From a virus: a DNA stretch of 38,872 nt. The stretch is from IMG/VR virus record IMGVR_UViG_3300042451_001259, positions 1 to 38,872 of that record; one strand, 5' to 3'. Both the position numbers and the translations under genes were made by a program. Shown here piece by piece: positions 7,670 to 16,342 of this stretch. The notes under the pieces are model-generated. The model was not told the DNA's origin and ran no database searches. It saw nothing but the letters and a program-made list of their open reading frames with translations. Positions within the stretch are counted from its first letter, which is position 1, and every line of letters starts with the position of its first letter.

Positions 7670-7909
7670 TCACAAAGTTTTTTCTTCTGGTAAATCATTT
7701 TCTTTACCGTATTGAGTAATTAATTCTTTTACAAAATCTTCATCGATATCTTCCATATCCTCCTCAACAATTATTTCGGGAGAATAGTATTCAACATCCT
7801 CAAATCCAAGATTTAGAACTCGATAGAAATTATCACTATCATCATCTGTTGAAAACTCAATGTACAACCTCCTGTTGTCATCATTGTAATAGAATTCGTG
7901 TATAATCAT
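7670..7909 (-). CDS. Small acidic protein, unknown function
   Basis: 79 aa from the ATG at 7909; a TTG three codons upstream (7918) is the longest alternative. The protein begins with a beta-rich stretch (MIIHEFYYNDDNRRLYIEF) and is very acidic in the middle (IIVEEDMEDIDEDF). No domain is recognised. It lies just upstream of the zincin gene on the same strand, so the two may be co-transcribed. Confidence 0.55.
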   Translation of the reverse strand: MIIHEFYYNDDNRRLYIEFSTDDDSDNFYRVLNLGFEDVEYYSPEIIVEEDMEDIDEDFVKELITQYGKENDLPEEKTL

Positions 7910-7995
7910 TGTAAACAATCATAATTATATTGATTTTATTGAAAAAACAAAAAATACAATATACAAAGTACTATAAATGCATTATAATTAATAAT

Positions 7996-8322
7996 ATGAT
8001 AGATTGGTATAGTGTTGAATATTTGTATCCTTCCTCATTTAAGAAATTTACAAATGTAATGTTTCCTAATGTGGGAGTTTTAAGTTTATCAACTTTGGAA
8101 TTTTATGACACAAAAAAACTTTATTATTTTTTTGATAAAGAAGGCGTATATTTGACTATTGAAATGTATAACCCCCATCAATGGGTATTTTCAATATCGT
8201 TGGCTAATGGGGTGGTATTTGGCCCAACGCAGGATTCTAAGACAACCAGAAGTGAGGTGGAATATGATGGATTTTTAGAGTGTTTTAGAATCTTAGATAA
8301 ATTAATAAGAGATAAACAATAG
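7996..8322 (+). CDS. Conserved-looking phage protein, unknown function
   Basis: 108 aa from the ATG at 7996 (MIDWYSVEYLYP). The open frame extends 22 codons further upstream, but that stretch is Lys/Ile/Tyr-biased translated AT-rich DNA and is probably not used. The sequence is dense in aromatic residues (Y, F, W) and well ordered, for example EGVYLTIEMYNPHQWVFSIS. No catalytic motif was seen. It is followed closely by two more small plus-strand genes, forming a unit that ends at the terminator at 8762. Confidence 0.6.
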   Translation: MIDWYSVEYLYPSSFKKFTNVMFPNVGVLSLSTLEFYDTKKLYYFFDKEGVYLTIEMYNPHQWVFSISLANGVVFGPTQDSKTTRSEVEYDGFLECFRILDKLIRDKQ

Positions 8323-8326
8323 AATG

Positions 8327-8334
8327 TATTTATA
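8327..8334 (+). promoter_or_regulatory. TATTTATA box (proposed late promoter)
   Basis: The box begins only 10 bases before the ATG at 8337, the shortest spacing in the window; if it is a -10 element the mRNA is leaderless. Confidence 0.45.
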
Positions 8335-8336
8335 AT

Positions 8337-8627
8337 ATGAATTTTAATTTTTTATTACAGGCAACAAGAGTTTTAAATGTTGGTAATTATGATGAGGAGG
8401 AGTTAATCATGATTTATGATTTTATCACTTCTCTTGACAATGACATATTAAATGATTATAATAATACATGTACAATCTTATCATATGATAATGATTTAGA
8501 ATTATACATAGAAATAATAGATTCGTTAATATTAGTTTTTGAGGAAAGAGAAGAATATGAAAAATGTGAAAAACTTAAAAACAAGAAGGACGACTCAATT
8601 GAAATAATAAACACTAACACAATTTAA
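8337..8627 (+). CDS. Small acidic helical protein, unknown function
   Basis: 96 aa, rich in Asp, Glu, Asn and Ile. The C-terminal half (FEEREEYEKCEKLKNKKDD) resembles the UVR-like/tetratricopeptide-like helices that end in an 'EKCEKLKN' motif, found in many small phage proteins, possibly for protein binding. No enzymatic motif. It lies 14 bases after the previous gene and is followed by a 47-aa gene. Confidence 0.55.
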   Translation: MNFNFLLQATRVLNVGNYDEEELIMIYDFITSLDNDILNDYNNTCTILSYDNDLELYIEIIDSLILVFEEREEYEKCEKLKNKKDDSIEIINTNTI

Positions 8628-8628
8628 T

Positions 8629-8772
8629 ATGGGAGTATTTGGAATGTCTGAAGAAGAGAAAAAGAAAATCTCTGATCAACACAAAACCGCAATGAAAAAA
8701 GACGGTGAGAAAAAAGGTGAAATAAAGAAAGGTTTACAAAAACCCGAAGAAAAGAAGAAAGCTCCCAAATAG
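8629..8772 (+). CDS. Very small Lys-rich protein
   Basis: 47 aa (starts MGVFGMSEEEKKKISDQHK, ends EEKKKAPK). It is charged throughout and Lys/Glu-rich, probably a helix followed by a flexible tail. The start lies one base after the stop of the preceding gene, and its stop lies in the loop of an intrinsic terminator, so it is the last gene of this unit. Function unknown; an accessory nucleic-acid-binding role is possible from the charge only. Confidence 0.55.
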   Translation: MGVFGMSEEEKKKISDQHKTAMKKDGEKKGEIKKGLQKPEEKKKAPK

Positions 8773-8788
8773 GGAGTTTTTATTTTTT
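8762..8788 (+). terminator. Intrinsic terminator overlapping a stop codon
   Basis: CTCCC (8762-8766) and GGGAG (8772-8776) around AAATA, followed by TTTTTATTTTTT. The stop codon of the 47-aa gene lies in the loop and the first arm base. It also separates this unit from the convergent glycosylation operon. Confidence 0.85.
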
Positions 8789-9325
8789 AAAGACCCAACA
8801 ATTCTCAGTTATTTCGTAATTACCGTTACCTAAGGAATCATTTACCGCTAAAACTATTGGCGGGTGGTGAAAATCATGTCCTGATAAAATACCTCCAATT
8901 TTAACTTTAGGTAACCAGCATCTAATATCATCAATAACATCTTCATAATCATGTCCCGCATCTATAAAGACAAAATCTAAACTCTCGTTTTCATAAAGTT
9001 TTGAGGCTTCATTTGATGACATCCTAATAGGATTAATAACCGTAATTACTGGAGATATATTTTTTATAAAATCATCATAAAGAGAAGATGTAATTATTAA
9101 TTCGTGATCGGTATGTTCAATTGAACCCTCCCAAGTATCCACGCAATCAAATTTAATATTATATTTTGAGTTTATGATTTCAACACCCATAAATGATGTA
9201 CTCCTACCTCTCCATGAACCGACTTCAACAAAATGTGAATTATCACCAAATAAATAAACCATATCTCTATAAAGATTAGGATATGTGAACCAATTCTCCC
9301 CGATATTTTGATAAAAATGTTCCAT
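8780..9325 (-). CDS. Class I SAM-dependent methyltransferase (Methyltransf_24-like)
   Basis: 181 aa, last gene of the ten-gene glycosylation operon. Motif I is FVEVGSWRGRST (about 32-43), motif II is FDCVDTWEGS, and the motif IV region is DFVFIDAGHDYEDVIDDI (about 117-134) followed by GGILSGHDFHH. This is the pattern of small sugar or O-methyltransferases found in surface-glycan clusters. The first base of its start codon is shared with the last base of the previous gene's stop. It probably methylates a sugar of the glycan built by the neighbouring enzymes. Confidence 0.82.
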   Translation of the reverse strand: MEHFYQNIGENWFTYPNLYRDMVYLFGDNSHFVEVGSWRGRSTSFMGVEIINSKYNIKFDCVDTWEGSIEHTDHELIITSSLYDDFIKNISPVITVINPIRMSSNEASKLYENESLDFVFIDAGHDYEDVIDDIRCWLPKVKIGGILSGHDFHHPPIVLAVNDSLGNGNYEITENCWVFKK

Positions 9326-11013
9326 TAATTTTCTCTTCTTTGGTCACCAGGGTAAAAATCGAATCTGTTGTGTCTTATTGGTGACAATAATAAAACCGCT
9401 GCGTTTATTTGATCCTCCATTTGTTTTTGGAAAACATGACTCATCCAAGTTTGTTCAAAAGGATGTGCCCATATCGTATCTAAAAATATTTTCTGATTAC
9501 CTTCTTTAGATACCCAAATTGGCCAATTACAATAATGTACTTGTCCTTCGATATATGTGATATCATCACTAATCCTTATATTTTTAAATTGTGTTTTTGG
9601 TGCATTTGGATCATGTCCCGAAACAGGCAATCTTCTTTTGTTTGGAAAAAATTTGTTTCTTACATCTTGTGATACATTGTACCATGCCCATTGAACTGAG
9701 TTATTTCCATAAAATTCACTAAATGAAAGTTTTAAGAAATCGTAATTATTTTCGTGTATAATTTTTAATGTTTTTTCATATAAGTTATCCTTATATCTTA
9801 AAAATCCAGCTGAACATGTATCTTTCGTATTTTGATGTAAAAACATATCATCTTCGAAAAATATGTAATAATCGGAATCACTTTCACCAAAATGTTCTGC
9901 AATAAATTGTCTACCTCCACAAATACCAATGTTATCCTTTTTTATTTCTTCAAAACCATATGTTTCACAAAGTTTAGAATATTCAGAATCGGTAGTCCTA
10001 TCCGTTGAGTTATTCAAAAGGAATTTTTGTGTCTTCGATAAAAAATTAGGTTCAACTTCTTCAAAAGATTTAATTAATGTTTCAAATTGCTTAGGTGAAT
10101 TATATGTCAATACATAAAGGTTTGTCTTTATGTTAATCATTGGTTTTTGACCGTTAGATTTAAGAGGTTTGGTTTTTTTTATATTTTTTAATTCCTCAAA
10201 AAATGGCCAACAAAGCCCATTACCCTCTAATTCAAATCTATGTATCATATCTGGATGAGTATGACATAATATTGTAAATAAACATTCATCCGCACCCATA
10301 TAACCTGCATTAATAGTACTGTGTAAAACACTATAATACAAATTATTCATTTGATTTACTTTTGATTTTAACCCACCCAAAAATCCACCTCTTGCAACGT
10401 ACCTAACAAAATCAGTACCACAATACTCTGCCATTTTCTTTCTTTCAAATCCGTGTATTTCTTCATTACCTTCATATGGATAACTTAAATGTATAAACTT
10501 ATCATCGTTAACGTTACAATAATAATCTAAATTGTCTAAAACATTGTCATTTAAAAAATAACCTTTATTAACGGTATTAGTTAAACCCCCGTCAATCCAG
10601 AAGAAATAATCGGTATTAAACGTGTCAAAAATGGAACTATCATTTAACATGAACATTTTACACATCATCATTGGGTTGTAAAACTCCAACGCAGCTTGTG
10701 GAGATTCCGATAACCATCCGGCGAAATTATACCAACTTGGGTTTGTTCTTATTTCTTGTAATTTATCAAAAAATGGAAACCAAGTTTTAAAATCCTCAAC
10801 TTCTTTTATGTGTATCTTTGTATTTTCGGGTTTACGTATTTCTCTAACTTCTTTCTCTAATTCAGATGGAATCCATATAACCATATTTACATCTGATTCG
10901 AGCATCTCAAAAAACTTTGATTTATAATAAGAAAAATCTCTCTTTGCCCATCCACCTAAATCACCTCTACCTAAATCCCATAAACCAGTAACGATTGTTA
11001 CATTATTGTTCAT
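9325..11013 (-). CDS. Two-domain glycosyltransferase: HtrL/YibB-like + GT2-like
   Basis: 562 aa. Residues 1-270 resemble the HtrL/YibB (WlaTC) family: start TIVTGLWDLGRGDL, a YNPMMMCKMFML segment and FFWIDGGL, where the DGG acts as a DxD-type site. Residues about 297-562 form a second GT-A domain: LYVLTYNSPKQFETLIKSF, LNNSTDRT, GICGGRQFIAEHF and YIFFEDDMFLH with an EDD metal site. The order of two active sites suggests two successive sugar transfers by one polypeptide. It overlaps its upstream neighbour by 11 bases. Acceptor unknown. Confidence 0.78.
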   Translation of the reverse strand: MNNNVTIVTGLWDLGRGDLGGWAKRDFSYYKSKFFEMLESDVNMVIWIPSELEKEVREIRKPENTKIHIKEVEDFKTWFPFFDKLQEIRTNPSWYNFAGWLSESPQAALEFYNPMMMCKMFMLNDSSIFDTFNTDYFFWIDGGLTNTVNKGYFLNDNVLDNLDYYCNVNDDKFIHLSYPYEGNEEIHGFERKKMAEYCGTDFVRYVARGGFLGGLKSKVNQMNNLYYSVLHSTINAGYMGADECLFTILCHTHPDMIHRFELEGNGLCWPFFEELKNIKKTKPLKSNGQKPMINIKTNLYVLTYNSPKQFETLIKSFEEVEPNFLSKTQKFLLNNSTDRTTDSEYSKLCETYGFEEIKKDNIGICGGRQFIAEHFGESDSDYYIFFEDDMFLHQNTKDTCSAGFLRYKDNLYEKTLKIIHENNYDFLKLSFSEFYGNNSVQWAWYNVSQDVRNKFFPNKRRLPVSGHDPNAPKTQFKNIRISDDITYIEGQVHYCNWPIWVSKEGNQKIFLDTIWAHPFEQTWMSHVFQKQMEDQINAAVLLLSPIRHNRFDFYPGDQRREN

Positions 11014-11641
11014 TTTCTTTTATTTTACACACCCAAACAACTGAATCAAAATTTTCTTTATTGTATGGTTTTAAATTATTTTTTTCACATGAATCTTTAA
11101 TATCTGAATCAGATATCTCATGCCAATTCCATATTTTTTTATTTATATCACGTTCAAAATTTTCACTATTCTCACAATAATCATGAGCCATAATATAGTC
11201 TCCATTTTTTATTAATTCAGATAATAATCTAAACTCACCTATTTTATAACCACCATCACAAAGTACTAAAGTGATTCCATCTTGTTTTATAAAATCTTTA
11301 ACTTCTTGTTTAACATCAGAATAAGAATTAAGAAATACATCCTCAACCCTAACATCAATACCATTATTTATTAATTCTGAATACCATTCTTTTCTGTAGA
11401 TATCATAAGTTAAAATAGGACAATCTAATCCTAAATCTTTTACTGTGATGTTTAAAAATTGGGTAAATCCACCTAACGCAGTTCCAATTTCTAAAATTCT
11501 ACTTGGTTTAATTTCTTCTAAAAAATCTCTAAAGATTTGATATACATTGTGTGATTGTTGTGCGGTGTGTCCAAGATAAGCGGATAGACTATCACTTTCG
11601 TCTAAATTATTAAATCTTGTTATATTTTTACTTATGTCCAT
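11003..11641 (-). CDS. Class I SAM-dependent methyltransferase (CmcI-like)
   Basis: 212 aa from the ATG at 11641, one base after the upstream stop; an ATG at 11677 would add 12 residues and a 35-base overlap. Motif I is RILEIGTALGGFTQFL. The segment LVLCDGGYKIGEFRLLSELI and DYIMAHDYCE match the CmcI/rhamnosyl O-methyltransferase-type fold. It probably modifies a sugar. It overlaps the next gene by 11 bases. Confidence 0.75.
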   Translation of the reverse strand: MDISKNITRFNNLDESDSLSAYLGHTAQQSHNVYQIFRDFLEEIKPSRILEIGTALGGFTQFLNITVKDLGLDCPILTYDIYRKEWYSELINNGIDVRVEDVFLNSYSDVKQEVKDFIKQDGITLVLCDGGYKIGEFRLLSELIKNGDYIMAHDYCENSENFERDINKKIWNWHEISDSDIKDSCEKNNLKPYNKENFDSVVWVCKIKENEQ

Positions 11642-11642
11642 A

Positions 11643-12380
11643 TTAAAATCTTGTGTGTAGGTTTCCACTTTTATCATTAAATTGAAAACAGTTATTTAGT
11701 GTTCCTCTAAAAAGATTAAAATCGAATGTCATCTCCGCATCTGCGGAAGCCATCCCAATTTCCAACCCTTCGGCAAATGTCCATACATTTAACTCAATAG
11801 ATTTCCAGTACAACTCTTCCCATTTTTCTGAAAATATACTCATTTTATTTGAATTTTTAAATACTAAAAATTGTTCATTACATACGTGATAATCGTCATA
11901 TTTCGACGTTTCCATTAAACCATACGGTTCAATTTTATGTCTCCAAAAATTATCATGGTGATGTTGTTTACCGTGTCTAATAAAGTAAGGTCTTTCAAAC
12001 ACATAATCAATATTATTGGAAATCATCTGATCAAATAAATTTTTGAATTTATCAGGATGATACCCATCAATAATTCTAAAATCAGAATCAATATAAATGA
12101 TAAAATCAATATCCTCTTTGATTGAATGTTTGATTGGTAGATATTTTAAATTAAAATTAAACCCCAACGGCCATTCGTTGATTACATAGTTATCACCGAT
12201 TACCACGTACTCAATATGGTCATTTTCTTTAATTAAATCAGAAAGTAACTCAAATGTGTCTTTGTCTGTAACAGCTAAACTTTTGGAGTTATCTTTTTTT
12301 CTTTTTTCATTACATAAGTTAATAAAATTCCTTAAATAACTTTCACCTACCGCTAACGAGCAGAACATTACATTTTCCAT
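11643..12380 (-). CDS. Glycosyltransferase, GT-A fold (GT8-like)
   Basis: 245 aa. After an N-terminal Rossmann-like half there is a clear metal-binding DxD in FIIYIDSDFRIIDG (about 93-106), and later LMETSKYDDYHVCNEQFLVF and AEGLEIGMASADAEMTFDFN, as expected for acceptor-side residues in a single-domain inverting or retaining GT-A enzyme. No membrane segment. It shares one base with the start of the gene upstream (12380). The sugar cannot be predicted. Confidence 0.65.
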   Translation of the reverse strand: MENVMFCSLAVGESYLRNFINLCNEKRKKDNSKSLAVTDKDTFELLSDLIKENDHIEYVVIGDNYVINEWPLGFNFNLKYLPIKHSIKEDIDFIIYIDSDFRIIDGYHPDKFKNLFDQMISNNIDYVFERPYFIRHGKQHHHDNFWRHKIEPYGLMETSKYDDYHVCNEQFLVFKNSNKMSIFSEKWEELYWKSIELNVWTFAEGLEIGMASADAEMTFDFNLFRGTLNNCFQFNDKSGNLHTRF

Positions 12381-13051
12381 TAATAACCAATTTCTTTTAA
12401 ATATTTTATTGCAACTGGCGATTCAGGTTCATCGTTTTCATTTAATTGAATACCAATAAAAAACTCTTTATCATCTCTTGGAATGTAATTTTCATTACCA
12501 AAAATACATTTAAAGGTATCTTCTTCACCGTGATTGGTTACAAATTTTGATAACATGTCTTGGTCATCTCCGTATCCGGTACCTCCATTAATCATGTAAT
12601 TTTCAAAATATAGTTTAAACTCATCCCCAATATTTTTCATACCAACTAAACCTCCCGGCACCAAAGAATGCCACGGATGGTCCCTAATAATAAAAATAGA
12701 CTTATCACTCTCTTCCCATTTTCTAATGTATTCCGATTCTCTTAATGTCATTCTGGAATCTAAATCCCTTGAAATAGACGGTACATTATTAAAAAAAGTA
12801 AAGAATCTCCAAAACATTGGGAAAAATGTGGATTCTCTACCGGACATTGTCACTCCGTCCATAACATTGACAATTGCACCTTCCGATTTTAATTTACTCA
12901 TCAGTTCCATATTTGTCATGTGACTGTGTGCGAAAAAATGTACCTCCCAATCAGGTAAGTATTTTTTACATAAGTCGAAATTTTTTATGGCACCTAAATT
13001 ATATTTGTCATGTCCACCGTATAGTGAGAAAGATATTTTTCCTTTAGTCAT
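12380..13051 (-). CDS. Glycosyltransferase-like protein (DLDSR-type GT-A)
   Basis: 223 aa. It has KISFSLYGGHDKYNLGAI at the start, and the metal site VPSISRDLDSRMTLRESEYI (about 91-110), where D-x-D is followed by SR as in several capsule glycosyltransferases. A later GYGDDQDMLSKF (about 159-170) is typical for the acceptor side. It overlaps the next gene (13044) by 8 bases. Likely cytoplasmic enzyme of the same glycan pathway. Confidence 0.68.
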   Translation of the reverse strand: MTKGKISFSLYGGHDKYNLGAIKNFDLCKKYLPDWEVHFFAHSHMTNMELMSKLKSEGAIVNVMDGVTMSGRESTFFPMFWRFFTFFNNVPSISRDLDSRMTLRESEYIRKWEESDKSIFIIRDHPWHSLVPGGLVGMKNIGDEFKLYFENYMINGGTGYGDDQDMLSKFVTNHGEEDTFKCIFGNENYIPRDDKEFFIGIQLNENDEPESPVAIKYLKEIGY

Positions 13052-14036
13052 TTATTATTTTTTCAAAAAAAGAAAGTAAGTATTCTTCATTAAAATAAAT
13101 AGGTAATTCATTATTAACAAAAAATGGTTCAGAATACATTTCTTTGAGTTTATTTTTATCACTATACACTTCATCCATAAAATCAGCGGTATCTGCAAAT
13201 GACTCAAAACTATGTCCATTTACAAATGCGTTAGGGTTAAATCCTTCCTTTAAAATGTTTGAGTTACCGTAAAAAACTGGTATCGAATCTCCAGCATATG
13301 CATGTATAATCTTCTCTTGTGTTAAATCTATTGTGTTTGTATATTGAAACGCAATGTTAAAATGAGAGTCTTCGAAGAATTTAATCTTATCTCTGTAAAC
13401 TAATCCATCGATTTTACCCATATAATCAGGGTTTGAATAGTTGTGGTATTTGTGGTAATTCAAAGCCTCATCTGCACCCACAGTTCCTCTCCAAGGACCT
13501 GAAGATTTAATGTGATGTTTTTTAATTATTTCATCATAAAGTAATCCCCTATCATTATTGACACTTGATTGTACAACTGAACAAAAATGTTTTTTCTTAG
13601 AAATTATTGAGTCGACATCTCTCTTTGATGTTAACCATCCGAACGGACTATCAAAAAGTCCTCCTTCATTGTGTAACACAAATGCGTCTAACACATATGT
13701 TGGGAATCTTAAATAATTTGGATGATTTATATGTTCATATCCTAAACAATACTCATTATTTGATAATCTTCCGTGATAACCTGGACTCGCCTCCCCACTT
13801 ATGAAAACTCTTTTTACACTTTCATCATATTCATTTAAACCTTTTATTGTTTGTTTAGTGTAATAGTCATATTCTCCTTGATTGTAATGTAAGTTACTGT
13901 AAAATACAACATCGGGGTTTTCTGATGTGATAACCACATCATATTTTAAAGATAAAACTCCCACGAAATAATTCATCCATGAGAAATTACCCACACCAGG
14001 GAAACCACTTCTTGATACTTTTATTGTTTGTTTCAT
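13044..14036 (-). CDS. Family GT10-like fucosyltransferase
   Basis: 330 aa. The C-terminal half carries the GT10 (alpha-1,3/4-fucosyltransferase) signature: KFFEDSHFNIAFQYTNTIDL, then QEKIIHAYAGDSIPVFYGN (about 222-262), which binds GDP-fucose; WRGTVGADEAL is upstream. The N-terminal half is the acceptor-binding Rossmann domain. Length is close to bacterial GT10 enzymes. No membrane anchor. ATGA overlap with the gene upstream (14033). Donor GDP-fucose is the family's usual substrate; this phage encodes no GDP-fucose synthesis in the window, so it would use a host pool. Confidence 0.82.
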   Translation of the reverse strand: MKQTIKVSRSGFPGVGNFSWMNYFVGVLSLKYDVVITSENPDVVFYSNLHYNQGEYDYYTKQTIKGLNEYDESVKRVFISGEASPGYHGRLSNNEYCLGYEHINHPNYLRFPTYVLDAFVLHNEGGLFDSPFGWLTSKRDVDSIISKKKHFCSVVQSSVNNDRGLLYDEIIKKHHIKSSGPWRGTVGADEALNYHKYHNYSNPDYMGKIDGLVYRDKIKFFEDSHFNIAFQYTNTIDLTQEKIIHAYAGDSIPVFYGNSNILKEGFNPNAFVNGHSFESFADTADFMDEVYSDKNKLKEMYSEPFFVNNELPIYFNEEYLLSFFEKIIND

Positions 14037-14788
14037 TTTAATAACATTTTATAATTTTTAGGTAGATAATCTGATAATTCGATTCTTTTCATAATAGAAT
14101 TCTCTTTACCCCTATCAAATATATCTTTATTGTTTTCAACCACGTCTTTAATCCTCTCAACATCGGTATAATAGTCATCGTTATATTCTTGGTGTGCAAA
14201 ATTCTTTATTTTATTTGATATAAAATATTCGTCACCGAAAAAACTAAAATGCCATCCCCTATATGAGTTATTAAAGGTATTCCAATTACTTCTTAAATTT
14301 TGAGGGGAGTTGTTTTTTAAAACTTTATAAGAACATATTATACCACAGGGGTTATGTTCTTCTATTTTATTGTTTAAGTTATAATAATAATTATCAAACG
14401 CACTTCTCATACCTTTCTTTACTAATTCAATATCGAGTGTTAAGATATTATCAATATCAGGTATTTCATCAGTATCATGTATTAAGATTATGTCATCATC
14501 ACTCAAATCCAATTTATCCAAACCTTTCATTATTGAGTTTCTCTGAAAGTATTCATTGTTCCACGCACTTAAATTTTCAGGAGGCGTTACAACGATATGG
14601 ATAATTTTATCATTAAATTCAGAGAACATATCCTTATTTGCATCATAATATAATTCCTTATCATTACCCGCAAATGTTTTAGTCATTTCGACAAGAACAA
14701 AATAATCGACTTGTTCGTTTAATTCTGTTAGTCTAAATTTGAGCATTTCTAACTCATTATAAAAAATAAACGTATCAATTATTTTCAT
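14033..14788 (-). CDS. Family GT17-like N-acetylglucosaminyltransferase
   Basis: 251 aa. The N-terminus KIIDTFIFYNELEMLKFRL and VDYFVLVEMTKTF, followed by DDIILIHDTDEIPDIDNI (about 97-114), match the GT17 family (eukaryotic beta-1,4-mannosyl-glycoprotein GlcNAc transferase and bacterial/viral relatives). H-D-T-D-E-I-P contains the metal-binding DxD. The GWHFSFFGDEYFI block is also typical. Overlaps the next gene upstream by 14 bases. Donor UDP-GlcNAc is the usual family substrate; the acceptor here is unknown. Confidence 0.82.
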   Translation of the reverse strand: MKIIDTFIFYNELEMLKFRLTELNEQVDYFVLVEMTKTFAGNDKELYYDANKDMFSEFNDKIIHIVVTPPENLSAWNNEYFQRNSIMKGLDKLDLSDDDIILIHDTDEIPDIDNILTLDIELVKKGMRSAFDNYYYNLNNKIEEHNPCGIICSYKVLKNNSPQNLRSNWNTFNNSYRGWHFSFFGDEYFISNKIKNFAHQEYNDDYYTDVERIKDVVENNKDIFDRGKENSIMKRIELSDYLPKNYKMLLK

Positions 14789-15518
14789 TGTTAAAAATTA
14801 AATTTTTGTCACTTAAAAAGTACGATTCCGTTGGATATGGATTAACATCTTCTTTTAGTTTTTTACCGCACGTATATCTCTCAGCGGCAGGATTACTATA
14901 TTTTGTTTTTATATATTCATAATTATATGTAGAATATTTTCCCCACGTGGTTTTAACATCATCATATATTAAATCTGACGATTCGTTATAAATTGATGTG
15001 GTATTAACTGTTTTTATTTTATCTCCAGTCAATTCTTTAAATCTCATCCACATATCAGTGTCTTCCCAACCAAAACCTAAAAGACGTTCATCAAAATAAC
15101 CTATTTCATTTAGGAAAATTTTATTTACAAAAAAATGTGAAAAACTATCATTAAATAACACCATTTTCACATCCTCCTCTAAAATTTCATCACATTGATT
15201 AAAAAAATCGTTGTTTAAAATTTTAATATCATCATTTAATAATAACACATTATCTAAATTTGAATTCATTGTTCCGATATTCCATAGTTTAGATAATGAA
15301 CGTATTTCCGTAAAAAATACGGGATATATTGAATCAAATTTAACACAAAAACTTAAAATATCTTTTCTATATTTCTCATTTAATATTCCGTCCTTTTCTC
15401 CATTAATTGTTAGTATTATTGGATTTGTAGTAACCTCTCTAATTTGAGTTATTAAATTTGTAACTAAATCAAATCTTTTAGAGAATGTTGTTATAACAAT
15501 TGTATATTTTTTATTCAT
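14775..15518 (-). CDS. Family GT2-like glycosyltransferase
   Basis: 247 aa. The N-terminal nucleotide-sugar fold starts YTIVITTFSKRFDLV; the metal site is VLLLNDDIKILN (about 91-102); IGYFDERLLGFGWEDTDMW (about 139-157) is the classical GT2 acceptor/catalytic block with the ED base. It ends without membrane segments. It shares one base with the start of its upstream neighbour. Part of the operon building the same glycan. Confidence 0.82.
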   Translation of the reverse strand: MNKKYTIVITTFSKRFDLVTNLITQIREVTTNPIILTINGEKDGILNEKYRKDILSFCVKFDSIYPVFFTEIRSLSKLWNIGTMNSNLDNVLLLNDDIKILNNDFFNQCDEILEEDVKMVLFNDSFSHFFVNKIFLNEIGYFDERLLGFGWEDTDMWMRFKELTGDKIKTVNTTSIYNESSDLIYDDVKTTWGKYSTYNYEYIKTKYSNPAAERYTCGKKLKEDVNPYPTESYFLSDKNLIFNNENN

Positions 15519-16342
15519 TATCGTATTTTTTCGATGTAATCTTCGTATGATTTACCATTTATATTGTGTATTAAACCTAATGTTTGATAATTCGACCAAA
15601 GAGTAGTTCTTGTATATAATTTATCACAATAAGCAAAAATCGCCATGTTTAATAAATCTCTTTTCATTCTATCATAGTTGTTATTTACCTCATAATTAAA
15701 TGTAACCATATCAACTCCCTCAACCGTAATATCATTTATCTCCTTGACATGACATGATAAAAAAACCTTTAAGTCTTTATCATTATTATGGATGTCCAAT
15801 ATTAGTTGTTTAATCTGATTTATTTCAGTTTCAGATGTTAAATGTGAATCATCATATCTTAAATGAATCATTATAAACTTACCAAACGGTATTGTTATAT
15901 TTTCAATTTCATTTAAAAATTTATGATTAAATAACAATCTTTTTCTATTATTAATACTTGGATAAGGACCTCCCTTTGCAATGTTTTCAACAGAATATCC
16001 ATACAAATCTAAAGATTGAATTTCCAACAAATTTTCATTTTCTTTGTGTACATATATGTTATACGCATATGCAACTGTTGGTAATTTTATAAAATCTTCG
16101 TCAATGGAAACATTTAATTTTAAGTTCTCATTAAAAAGTGAGAAATCAAGACATTCTTCTAATAAAGTATTTTGTGATTTTAAATCATGATAAAATGAAA
16201 CTTTAGAATTAATCCTTACATGAACATCGTAACCTAATGATATTAATTTATCATATCCCTCTTTTAATGAGATGAGACAAGCATAAAAATCACCTAACCC
16301 TGTTTCAAACCAAGTTTCTAATATAATTTTTCCTTTCATCAT
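15518..16342 (-). CDS. Possible GT-B glycosyltransferase-like protein
   Basis: 274 aa from the ATG at 16342, which overlaps the preceding stop as ATGATGA; the frame is open nine codons further. It starts KGKIILETWFETGLGDFYAC, with a GLGD loop near the N-terminus, and the middle has KFIMIHLRYDDSHL and LKVFLSCHVKEI, recalling nucleotide-sugar-binding GT-B proteins of the fucosyltransferase or heptosyltransferase type. I could not place it in a family. The operon position makes a glycosylation role likely. Confidence 0.55.
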   Translation of the reverse strand: MMKGKIILETWFETGLGDFYACLISLKEGYDKLISLGYDVHVRINSKVSFYHDLKSQNTLLEECLDFSLFNENLKLNVSIDEDFIKLPTVAYAYNIYVHKENENLLEIQSLDLYGYSVENIAKGGPYPSINNRKRLLFNHKFLNEIENITIPFGKFIMIHLRYDDSHLTSETEINQIKQLILDIHNNDKDLKVFLSCHVKEINDITVEGVDMVTFNYEVNNNYDRMKRDLLNMAIFAYCDKLYTRTTLWSNYQTLGLIHNINGKSYEDYIEKIR

